This document shows, one piece after another, positions 38,601-44,952 of a stretch of DNA of 44,952 nucleotides. Numbering within the stretch: position 1 is the stretch's first letter; every line of letters starts with the position of its first letter. Source of the DNA: a virus. The DNA lies in the IMG/VR virus record IMGVR_UViG_3300047666_000403, positions 1 through 44,952 of that record; one strand, written 5' to 3'. The translations under genes were made by a program, and so were the position numbers. The notes beneath the pieces were generated by a model that was not told the origin of the DNA, searched no databases, and saw only the letters and a program-made list of their open reading frames with translations.

Positions 38601-40331
38601 GTTGTACTTAACCCATTGTATCAAGTACCCCAGAACATGGCTATAGGAATCTATATAGCGGGTACAAAGGGGACTAGTGGTTTTAAATCTGTGTTACAAC
38701 TACCTGCTCTCATAGCTGCACGTAGTACAGGTAACTACAGACTCCTTACTTCTTTAGTTGGAGGAGATGAAAAGCTTGCTAGGGAACTTGTTCAAGAATT
38801 AGATAACAACGGTTTAGTAGATGCTATAGGTAGGAGTAATGACTTCCTTGATATGGCTAGAGGTAACTTAGATGTGGGTGCTACGAATGTAGTAAAAAGT
38901 GGCATTAATGCTGTTAAGAGAAAGACTACAGGGTTGGCTTACAATGCTGCAAGAGGGAGTCAAGAGGCTTCTTTAGCTGCAATGAATATGATGTCCTACC
39001 TTACAGAGTTTAACACTCTTATGAAGGCTGGCAAGAAGTTTGATGGGAAGGGTAAAGCAGAGATAAGCTTTCAAGCACAGAAGAATGTACAGACACAGAA
39101 CTCTCTTGATATGTTTAAGTACCAAGACAACAGTAGTTTACTAAGTGTTCCTTTGCAATTCTTCCAGCATGTTAACAAATTGTTCTTAGATATTATTGTA
39201 GACCCACAGTACAGAGTTATTACTGGAGCTGTAGAAACTATTATAAAGAGAGAGATTAATTCAGGTAGGAGTATTGGTAAAGAAGCAGGTGCGTATTCAA
39301 GTACATATGCTAAAGCCCTAACTACTACTATGCTTACTTACGCTACATTTGGAATGCAAGGTGGACTGGGACAGTCGTTAGGCAGCGAAGTTGAGGCTAA
39401 GATAAGAAAGGATTTCCCTGATTTAGCTGATACGCCTGTCTTTGAAATAATGATGAATGGTGCTATTAATGAAACATTTAATAGTACAGTAGAACACTTA
39501 GGTGGTAAAGGTGCTATTGATATTACAGCCACATACGGCCCTGCTGCTTTCTTAGATATGGTTAAGAGCTTTATGCTTGATGGCTTTCCTTCTTTCAATG
39601 TACTGGGTGTATCAGGTGCTGCTGTAGGAACAATCTTTGAGAGTGCTACAAGCATAAATGCACTACGTAAAGCACCAAACATAGATACTTTTGATAAGGC
39701 TACAATGATGGCTAGTGAGGTTATGGAGCCTATATCTGGTTATAGAAACATTGAGAAAGCTGTAATTGGATATCTCTTTCAAGAACTACCCTTTGCAAAG
39801 AGTCTTTCTAGTGGAATGAAGATAGAGAAAATAGAAGCTATTATGTTGGCTGCTAATATACAACCAGCTCTTGTTACAGACTACTTCAATGGGAGTAGCT
39901 TTGATAAAAAGAATGAAGGTATCTTTAGTCTGATGAATGATGAGAAGACAGCCTTACGTAATGCAGAGACAATGCTACAAGCCATGGTGAGGGATATGTC
40001 CTACCACAAGCTAAGAGGAACGCTTGACTTAGCTAAAGGTAATGAACTACTTGAGAAGTGGAGTACAGCAGCTAAGGCTATATCTAACCCTAAGTATGAG
40101 GATGAAATAGCTAAAGCCTTTGCACAGAATGCTTTAACAAGTGGCAGTAGTACATATGAACAATACTTACGCCCTTATGAAACAAGTGGTCAAATAGATA
40201 ATAGAGCAGAAGGCTTAAGGCTGTTAGCTCAAAAAGCACAGAGTCCTGAGTCTCAGGCTTTGTTTGATGCAGCATTGAAAGTAGCAGAATCCACAGACAG
40301 TATGCAAAAGATATTAGAGGATAAAGAATAA
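35628..40331 (+). CDS. Large internal virion (ejection) protein
   Basis: The 1567-residue protein shares one base with both neighbouring genes. It begins with an acidic Pro/Val/Glu-rich region (EQEELLDVAPVEAPKAPV), then is mostly helical. Its size and place correspond to T7 gp16 (1318), which with gp14 and gp15 forms the channel through the cell envelope that moves DNA in. I do not see a lytic transglycosylase motif at the N-terminus, unlike gp16, so a cell-wall cutting activity may lie elsewhere or be absent. Function is assigned by size and gene order. Confidence 0.8.
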   Translation: MAEPIVQEQEELLDVAPVEAPKAPVVEQTIPAPVVDTSFATNFQEDIQEAGYIGSAGISVQRTDSSNKELSKLSAVTLEIDSLLIEQDLESGSDDYLNQTYAKIQEEMDKFVFDRANQSIVEAQTPDEVVTILEQIKAEGKTTVNLGTLRTYALSKLETINPDRMGYVAQHVARNIVFAQEIQKRSTELSASTPFLSMMGDVGEYFLPTGTASEQMVKYKNSIPEALTAIKSAPPEKQIEMLNALMDGWEEQETLLIENNNSLMTLGQFDALRKAVLQGGLDVIDGRTDSEIEQYLETGLDAGLSLMGAKGVFKSVESVFGFLSKRVFASDSVEIDPRLMAQLFDPNISSPNKMQVPTTTRINSHTIDTEYLETPVSKLKVEQEGGLQKIVEDTGMSKEDVASRQVFTPTEDTSIGFPNMLDNITSMNELILADKSVTNIGMQRARTLETQAGTSLTVQDSATGFKGIDFKFNDNEDSLGTFTFLLGDGTKGFDTAEDALSASKVGLAGMDAKIVQKDGKWYAETSIEHKFDPDNDVGGLYLDPNKATGPIGRMLLNPLRILGDDVMKGLFALKGKNRSTVQKLEDRFKNSVRKLGAKQGLSLSKILEKGDSESLDWTTRASFRKATGEQDDKVWEAYRAIRDVYEDVYQIRNKVFHQKLNSKNTKFIDDGADGNLGTILDPKKDIDTADGLVWDMETKRLIPATPDDGFNYVKLTNAIDGGEGIGFRSVVRIKPEKISRLPENVLNKRAGHIDRFYRETGWLVKTLGTKTVDGKEVPSNSITHIVSSQKEAKKIAEQEGGVAIRSRENDDIDGIFGSDNDVQFSYGSSHTKKRGEQLKGSDGLNAPVLNAFETMGKSITSTQSALDYNMLKSVETRFFNEFDDMLVKDRGQVSFSPRAGSMIRKQKDDEVLFSDKRLNDFKNWHGYLKTLRTHTNGEAYKAVDSAISPVFDPILGLIGKIPFTNKRYIDKRGTDTQAAVMELKGLVSNLFVVLNPLYQVPQNMAIGIYIAGTKGTSGFKSVLQLPALIAARSTGNYRLLTSLVGGDEKLARELVQELDNNGLVDAIGRSNDFLDMARGNLDVGATNVVKSGINAVKRKTTGLAYNAARGSQEASLAAMNMMSYLTEFNTLMKAGKKFDGKGKAEISFQAQKNVQTQNSLDMFKYQDNSSLLSVPLQFFQHVNKLFLDIIVDPQYRVITGAVETIIKREINSGRSIGKEAGAYSSTYAKALTTTMLTYATFGMQGGLGQSLGSEVEAKIRKDFPDLADTPVFEIMMNGAINETFNSTVEHLGGKGAIDITATYGPAAFLDMVKSFMLDGFPSFNVLGVSGAAVGTIFESATSINALRKAPNIDTFDKATMMASEVMEPISGYRNIEKAVIGYLFQELPFAKSLSSGMKIEKIEAIMLAANIQPALVTDYFNGSSFDKKNEGIFSLMNDEKTALRNAETMLQAMVRDMSYHKLRGTLDLAKGNELLEKWSTAAKAISNPKYEDEIAKAFAQNALTSGSSTYEQYLRPYETSGQIDNRAEGLRLLAQKAQSPESQALFDAALKVAESTDSMQKILEDKE

Positions 40332-42004
40332 TGGCTGAGTTTACAAAAGACATCCAAACGCTTACACAGCAAGCAGGAACAAGTCCCCAGTTACAAACAA
40401 ACACAGGGAGTCTTGCTACAGACGTTATAAGTGCTGCAAGCTTTGGTCTTGGGTTGTATAGGCAGAATAAAGCACAAGAGGCTCTAGGGGCTGCTAAACA
40501 ACAACAAGTAGAGTACAACACACGTATTGCTGAAGGCACTCTTAAGATGAGAGAGTGGAGGCAGATGCAGAAGGACAATGGTGTAACAGGTAATGCTTTT
40601 CGTAGAGCTGAGAAAAGGGAGTTGGATAAGATAGGTGGTGCTGAAGTTCAGATGGAAGTATTGAGTGGTTTGAATAAGCTCACTAGAGAGACTAGTGGTG
40701 AGGCTATGGATAGTATTACTAAGGCTGAACTAACAGAAGCTAAACGTGTAGAAGAACTACAACTTGTAAGGCAAGAACAAGAAATTAGTGTTACAACTGC
40801 TGCATACACATCAGGTATAGCTATAGGTAATCCTGCTGATATGACAGAGGATGAGATGAAGAAAGTGGAGGTAGAAGCTGCAAGAGTTCAAGCTATAACT
40901 GCTGCTACTAATGCTGAGATGCAAAGAGATAGGGACGCATTAACAAATGAGACTGCTCGACAGAATCAAGATAATAGGATGTGGTCTTTTAATGTAGGAA
41001 ATGAGTTAGGGAGGGTTGGTGCTTCGGATATGGGTTCTTTTGCTAAACAATTAGGGGGTGTTTCTTTAGAGAACGTGCCTTTAATTATAGATAAACTTAA
41101 CTCATACAAGCAGAACATAACACAGGTTGTTAATGCAAAAGCACGTCAATCAAAAACATACGTATCGCCTGAGGCTATAAGTACTATGATTAGTAATTTA
41201 GAGCAGGGTGTTAACAACACAATAGACCTCTTTACTAGAACAGAATCTTTAAAGGCACTTCAAAACAACACAGACATCTTATATCAAGGTTCTCTAGCAG
41301 GTATGTTTTATGGAACAGGGGATGAGAGAACAGCAGTAAATTCTTTGTTTGCTGCCAAGCTTGTAGGTGCGCCACAAGAGTTAGGTTCTTTTAATATAAT
41401 GTCAAAGTTTCTAGCAGGAAGTATTGGAGGTAATGTAGACCCTAATCAAGATAACTTTGATGTTGTATTAAGAAACCTACCTAATGTAATGCAGACTCTA
41501 GGCGCTCCTACAGATGATAGTCAATTAACGAATCAGAAGATTATAGATGGTATGTTTAACAACTCCCCTGCTAAGGTTAAGCTTGCTGTAATTAAAGGAG
41601 CACTTGATGCTACCACTAAGGCTATAGTTGCTCAAGGGAAGGGAGTAGTGAGTGCAGAGAAGGCTACAGAGACAGCAGACTTATTATACAAAGCAGCCGT
41701 ACCTTCTTTAGCAGGGAATATTCAGAAGTTAATGATGCAAGAAACATCTGACAACAGTACTACTTCTGAATTTGGTGGTATGGGTTTAAATCAGGATGTT
41801 AGAAGGAATTATATTTTTGATACTAAGACGATGCAGTTCAACAGAACAAACAGACTAGCAGGAAGGAATACTCAGATAGAACAAGTTAACTTATTAATAA
41901 AGAACACTAGACAGTCTTTTATTGAGTTAGGTATGGATAGTCCTTATGTTAAAGGATTTGATGAGGATATTGTTTTTGCTTTAGGACTTACTCCTACTGA
42001 GTAG
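40331..42004 (+). CDS. Internal virion (ejection) protein, gp15-like
   Basis: The 557-residue protein is mostly helical, with charged coiled stretches (KAQEALGAAKQQQVEYNTRI, KKVEVEAARVQAITAATNAE) and a Gln/Asn-rich body. It starts in a TAATG overlap. It fits the third ejection protein (T7 gp15 is 747). In T7 the order is gp14-gp15-gp16; here the largest gene comes before it, so the order is swapped. The role is inferred from position and composition. Confidence 0.7.
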   Translation: MAEFTKDIQTLTQQAGTSPQLQTNTGSLATDVISAASFGLGLYRQNKAQEALGAAKQQQVEYNTRIAEGTLKMREWRQMQKDNGVTGNAFRRAEKRELDKIGGAEVQMEVLSGLNKLTRETSGEAMDSITKAELTEAKRVEELQLVRQEQEISVTTAAYTSGIAIGNPADMTEDEMKKVEVEAARVQAITAATNAEMQRDRDALTNETARQNQDNRMWSFNVGNELGRVGASDMGSFAKQLGGVSLENVPLIIDKLNSYKQNITQVVNAKARQSKTYVSPEAISTMISNLEQGVNNTIDLFTRTESLKALQNNTDILYQGSLAGMFYGTGDERTAVNSLFAAKLVGAPQELGSFNIMSKFLAGSIGGNVDPNQDNFDVVLRNLPNVMQTLGAPTDDSQLTNQKIIDGMFNNSPAKVKLAVIKGALDATTKAIVAQGKGVVSAEKATETADLLYKAAVPSLAGNIQKLMMQETSDNSTTSEFGGMGLNQDVRRNYIFDTKTMQFNRTNRLAGRNTQIEQVNLLIKNTRQSFIELGMDSPYVKGFDEDIVFALGLTPTE

Positions 42005-42010
42005 TTAGAT

Positions 42011-42204
42011 ATGATTATGATGTTTAAAAGATTATTTAAAACCCTGAAGAGAAAGAAAACTTCTTAAGAAGAAGTAAAAGAAAGATACTACTTAGTATAG
42101 TTAACTTAACAAATTATGCAACTACGTATTTAGTATATTTGAGACGAGTAGCAGATAAACGGGGCAAACGACATAAGATTGAAAGTTTAGTCAGTAACCA
42201 CTAA
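42011..42204 (+). CDS. Possible basic peptide gene with a -1 shift
   Basis: An 18-codon ORF (MIMMFKRLFKTLKRKKTS, stop at 42065-42067) is followed in the -1 frame by an open stretch to 42204 that encodes KRKILLSIVNLTNYATTYLV and RRVADKRGKRHKIESLVSNH. The shift would occur near AAGAAAACTTCTTAAGAAG, where ACTTCTT-AAG-AAGAAGT forms a 7-bp hairpin. This fills a 220-bp gap in a dense operon. It may be a frameshifted small gene, a degenerate gene or chance; a 64-residue basic product would result. Confidence 0.35.
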
Positions 42205-42224
42205 CACAAATGAGAGAGAAATAT

Positions 42225-42512
42225 ATGCCTAAGAAAGGTGAAACAAAGGCCAATGCGAAGCCTGCTAGTAAGGCTAAAAGAGCTTACAACAGGAAGACAC
42301 AAGACAATCGTGTAAAAAGGAATCAAGCACGTAGGGTTGCTGAGAAGGAAGGGAGAGTTAAGAAGGGGGATGGTAAGGAGATAGACCACAAGAAGCCTCT
42401 TAGGAACGGTGGCAGCAATGCTAAGTCCAATCAAAGAGTAGTAAGTAGTAAAACAAATAAAGCCAAGAACGGTAGTTTCAAAGGTATGACTAGAAAAGGT
42501 AAGAGGTCTTAA
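42225..42512 (+). CDS. HNH-like basic protein
   Basis: The 95-residue protein starts at 42225 (MPKKGETKAN) after GAGAGAG. It is very basic and contains GDGKEIDHKKPLRNGGSNAK and then NQRVVSSKTNKAKN. This E-I-D-H-x-x-P-L-x-x-G-G-S-N ... N-x-x-V-x-x-x-x-x-N-x-x-K pattern is a compact HNH nuclease of phages. The DH pair and the last N/K form the core. It may nick host or phage DNA in packaging. It lies in the late operon among virion genes. Confidence 0.78.
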   Translation: MPKKGETKANAKPASKAKRAYNRKTQDNRVKRNQARRVAEKEGRVKKGDGKEIDHKKPLRNGGSNAKSNQRVVSSKTNKAKNGSFKGMTRKGKRS

Positions 42513-42513
42513 T

Positions 42514-42924
42514 ATGGCAAATGCATTATACGATTTAGCAAGAGAATCTTTCTTAAAGAGTGAGATTAGTTGGAGTGGGAATAACATCAAAGTGGCATTA
42601 GTAGACAGTGCTGTCTATACCCCTGATTTAGCCACTGACCAATACATAACAGATGTAACAGCAGGTGGTGCGGTTATTGCAACAAGTGCCAACTTAGGCT
42701 CTAAGACTACAGCAGCAGGTGTAGCTGATGCAGCTAATGTAACCTTCAGTAGTGTCAGTGGTGCTATAAGTGAGTTCCTTGTTATATATCAAGACACAGG
42801 CACTCCTGCTTCATCACGATTGATTGCTAGGATTGATACAGCTACAGGTATTCCTGTAACACCTAATGGTGGTGACATAACTGTTGCTTGGGCTACTGGT
42901 ACAGATAGAATATTTAAACTATAA
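42514..42924 (+). CDS. Conserved beta-rich virion protein
   Basis: The 136-residue protein starts MANALYDLARESFLKSEISW and has NIKVALVDSAVYTPDL, then SEFLVIYQDTGTPASSRLIA, and ends NGGDITVAWATGTDRIFKL. I recognise this as a very common phage structural family, typically next to fibre or decoration genes. It probably decorates the virion surface; the exact role is unknown. Confidence 0.82.
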   Translation: MANALYDLARESFLKSEISWSGNNIKVALVDSAVYTPDLATDQYITDVTAGGAVIATSANLGSKTTAAGVADAANVTFSSVSGAISEFLVIYQDTGTPASSRLIARIDTATGIPVTPNGGDITVAWATGTDRIFKL

Positions 42925-42933
42925 GGAACACTC

Positions 42934-43098
42934 ATGTTAGGATTTACTAAATTAACACCTGAAGAAAAAACAGAACACACACGTATTAAAAGAGTTGCTG
43001 AATTAATCTCTCTTATCAATAAAGAAGGCTTAGTGAGGAGTAAATCCCTTGCTAAAGCAGAAGCATACACAAAAGAACTTGATGTAATAACTAAGTAG
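42934..43098 (+). CDS. Small helical virion-operon protein
   Basis: This 54-codon gene has AAGGA seven bases before its ATG. The peptide is charged and helical (LTPEEKTEHTRIKRVAELIS, SKSLAKAEAYTKELDVI). It fills the gap between two virion genes with normal spacing. The function is unknown. Confidence 0.65.
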   Translation: MLGFTKLTPEEKTEHTRIKRVAELISLINKEGLVRSKSLAKAEAYTKELDVITK

Positions 43099-43106
43099 GA
43101 AATGAA

Positions 43107-43439
43107 ATGAATAAACTACAAGCAGTAAAATTTGATAAGTTCTTCGTAAACCAAGCTCAAACAATGAAAGTAGTAGCGGATGCTGTTTCTAAGCTCAACG
43201 CTGCTATTCCTGCTGCAATAAAACATCAAGCATACGTACTAAAGAATCCAGATGTCAACATGGATGAGTCAATAAAAGAGAGTATGTCTAAGAGGGTGGC
43301 AGAATTAGAAGGGCAGTTTATGCAAGTTGTAAGCATGGTGGGGGATATTGCAGCTACAAGGGCAAAGGGGATGACGGCTGATGAATTGATTGCTAAGTAT
43401 AATGTTGATTTAGTCCAATATTCTAACGACCTAGAGTAA
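43107..43439 (+). CDS. Helical protein upstream of receptor-binding protein
   Basis: The 110-residue protein has AGGAAATGAA upstream and is helical (FFVNQAQTMKVVADAVSKLN, RVAELEGQFMQVVSMVGDI). It may be a chaperone or small tail protein acting with the large fibre-type gene that follows. No family is recognised. Confidence 0.62.
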   Translation: MNKLQAVKFDKFFVNQAQTMKVVADAVSKLNAAIPAAIKHQAYVLKNPDVNMDESIKESMSKRVAELEGQFMQVVSMVGDIAATRAKGMTADELIAKYNVDLVQYSNDLE

Positions 43440-43442
43440 ACT

Positions 43443-44952
43443 ATGGCTAGGTATGGTTGTACGATAACAGTAGCAACGGGGAAAGTACCCTCTGCGCAAA
43501 CGGATTTTACTTGGGTAGCTGTCACGGCAAACTTTCCAAGTGCTGCAATTGATGGTGGCAGTACTTCCATAAACAATGGAGGTGGCAATCTTAAGTGTTA
43601 TACAGACAGTGGGAAAGGAACACGCCTACCTGTAGAAGTTGTTACGTTTGTTACTGGTGGCTCTCCTAGTATACTCATATGGGGTCTATCCTCAAGCCTG
43701 AATGTAGGTAGTACAGTCTATATTGAAGCGGATACTGTCGCTACTTCACTTCCTGCTAATGGAGCAGCTTTTGGTAGGGATGCGGTGTGGGCTGACCACC
43801 TTGCTGCCTTGCACTTGTATGGGGGTAGCCTTACAGACTCATCTGGAAACGGATACAATGGAACGTTAGGTGGTACATCCCCTACCTCCCTATCAGGACA
43901 AGGGTATTCATTTAGTAATGGATACATCTCTCTTGGAGCAGTACCTTTAAATGGTAGGTCAACGGTCAGCGTTCATTGCACATTTAAAAATGCAGCGGCA
44001 TCAGCAGATAAAGGAATATGGTATTTAAACAATGATGAAGGCGCTGGTGATGAACCATTTGGCCTTCGCCAAGATTCAACTGTCTCAGGCTCTTCAGAAA
44101 CAGTAACCTTCCAATCTGCATTTTCTCAAGCGGTTGGTGGATATAGGATAGGGCATCAAACAAACTCAAGTACAACATCAGTGCAACGGTCTTGTAATGT
44201 GTTTGATAACCAAGCCGCCACAGTGTATATGGATGGCGCAAATGATTTAGGCACCCTTCTTTCAAGTGATACATCAACAACGCTAAACGTAGGCACAGGT
44301 GATTTACGAATAGGAACGGGGGCGAAGGACAGGTACACAGGCGAAATATACTCTTTCTACGTTAAGGAGACAGCGGATAGTGCAGACTTTTGTGCGTCAA
44401 GAGATAACAACCAAAGCGACCCGTCAACATTCTGGTCTACTGGTGCTTGGGAAGACCAAGATACTGGACTCACAATATCACCACCATCCATAGCCTCTAC
44501 GGAAGCCTTTGGAACAGCAGAGATTACTACAGGGTCTGTAACCCTCTCTCCTAGTGGAATTGCTTCATTAGAGGCATTCGGTACAGCAGAGGTAACAACG
44601 GGGGTTGAAATTGTATCCCCTTCTTCTATTGCGTCTGAGGAGAGCGTACCCACCCCTGAAATAACAACTGGTGTTGTAACATTAAGCCCTTCTGGTATCA
44701 CTTCTCAGGAGTCTGTACCTAGTCCCACAGTGGAGTCTTTAGGTGTTATTCTAACGCCTTTAAGCATAGCCTCTTTAGAAGCATTTGGTAATGCTGTAGT
44801 AGAAAGGCTATTAGCTATCCTCTCGCCTCTTGGGATAACAAGTGCAGAATCATTTGGATTGGTAACAGTAGTAGGTGGTGACACATTAATAATACCTGTA
44901 GATGAGAGACAAACATGGAATAGAGTAGCTAAGTACTTAAGGACGGTAGGAT
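43443..44952 (+). CDS. Lectin-like receptor-binding/virion protein with 23-residue repeats (continues at 1..366)
   Basis: The gene runs off the window and continues at position 1, giving 582 residues. Residues about 1-110 are beta-rich. About 115-300 resemble a LamG/concanavalin-like lectin (LHLYGGSLTDSSGNGYNGTL, YSFSNGYISLG, AATVYMDGAND, GDLRIGTGAKDRYTGEIYSF). Six exact-length 23-residue repeats (S-P-x-x-I-A/T-S-x-E-x) follow, then a C-terminal module. Such a layout fits a host-binding protein held out on a repeat stalk. It may also be a head fibre. No catalytic site is visible. Confidence 0.8.
   Translation, partial: MARYGCTITVATGKVPSAQTDFTWVAVTANFPSAAIDGGSTSINNGGGNLKCYTDSGKGTRLPVEVVTFVTGGSPSILIWGLSSSLNVGSTVYIEADTVATSLPANGAAFGRDAVWADHLAALHLYGGSLTDSSGNGYNGTLGGTSPTSLSGQGYSFSNGYISLGAVPLNGRSTVSVHCTFKNAAASADKGIWYLNNDEGAGDEPFGLRQDSTVSGSSETVTFQSAFSQAVGGYRIGHQTNSSTTSVQRSCNVFDNQAATVYMDGANDLGTLLSSDTSTTLNVGTGDLRIGTGAKDRYTGEIYSFYVKETADSADFCASRDNNQSDPSTFWSTGAWEDQDTGLTISPPSIASTEAFGTAEITTGSVTLSPSGIASLEAFGTAEVTTGVEIVSPSSIASEESVPTPEITTGVVTLSPSGITSQESVPSPTVESLGVILTPLSIASLEAFGNAVVERLLAILSPLGITSAESFGLVTVVGGDTLIIPVDERQTWNRVAKYLRTVG
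44469..44882 (+). repeat. Six tandem 69-bp coding repeats
   Basis: Six copies start at 44469, 44538, 44607, 44676, 44745 and 44814; each encodes 23 residues. The shared core is S-P-x-x-I-x-S-x-E-(A-F-G or S-V-P). Copies 1 and 2 are most alike, the last ones most diverged. The length never varies, which implies that the spacing matters for the fold. The assembly joint lies in copy 6. Confidence 0.85.
44826..44952. repeat. Right copy of 127-bp terminal overlap
   Basis: This stretch is identical to bases 1-127 and lies inside the same gene. The true unit should end at 44825. Confidence 0.97.

Noticed and set aside
42059-42075. AT-rich palindrome as a plus-strand terminator
   Set aside because: It is followed by A-rich, not T-rich, sequence on the plus strand. 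It could act only on the minus strand, where no gene is close.
44357-44701. Minus-strand ORF of regular repeats
   Set aside because: It is only the antisense of the 69-bp coding repeats in the plus-strand gene.
1-44952. Integrase, CI-type repressor, CRISPR array, insertion sequence or phage RNA polymerase
   Set aside because: No ORF with the needed motifs and no spaced direct-repeat array were seen; all large ORFs are otherwise explained.

Overview
The window is one complete, circularly closed genome of a tailed phage with a T7-type (short-tailed, podovirus) gene set. The first 127 bases are repeated exactly as the last 127 bases, and one receptor-binding-type gene runs across the joint in frame, so the unit genome is 44,825 bp. 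An overlap of exactly 127 suggests a k-mer-sized assembly overlap rather than a natural end. The DNA is AT-rich, with Shine-Dalgarno (SD) sites and stop/start overlaps typical of a phage of a Gram-negative, perhaps marine or aquatic, bacterium. The host cannot be named from the sequence. No integrase, repressor or phage RNA polymerase is visible, so a lytic life style using host RNA polymerase is inferred.

Layout. Two divergent blocks leave a non-coding control region at about 20,235-20,800. The minus-strand block runs from 20.2 kb down to 1.0 kb and holds early, replication and host-takeover genes. It starts with about 25 tiny genes (20.2-15.0 kb). Then come a primase-helicase, a sigma-70-like protein, a secreted protein, coiled-coil proteins, a family A DNA polymerase, a SLOG/DUF2493 protein, a single-strand binding protein, a 5'-3' exonuclease, an HNH nuclease and a metallophosphoesterase. 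It ends with a lysozyme-like protein preceded by a small membrane protein. Most genes here are joined by ATGA or TAATG overlaps, and I recovered many of fewer than 60 codons.

The plus-strand block runs from 20.8 kb through the end of the window to 937 and holds late genes. In order: a three-helix-type holin, a tailspike, small and large terminase, a membrane coiled-coil protein, the portal, small basic proteins, scaffold, major capsid protein, a small beta-rich protein, a terminator, a gp11-like adaptor, a gp12-like nozzle split into two ORFs, a cupin-like protein, three internal virion (ejection) proteins, an HNH-like protein, small virion proteins and the lectin/repeat protein that crosses the joint. 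The two blocks converge at a hairpin near 951-967.

How it works together (inference). The early operon takes over the host and copies DNA with a T7-like replisome (gp4-like primase-helicase, gp5-like polymerase, SSB with an acidic tail, gp6-like exonuclease). With no RNA polymerase gene, the sigma-like protein and a duplicated promoter-proximal element are the best candidates for timing transcription. The most interesting leads are that sigma-like protein, the duplicated element ATTGGTAGCATCATT next to -10 boxes, two places where coding-like reading frames continue in the -1 frame, the split nozzle gene, and a set of small coiled-coil genes sharing an identical 11-mer.
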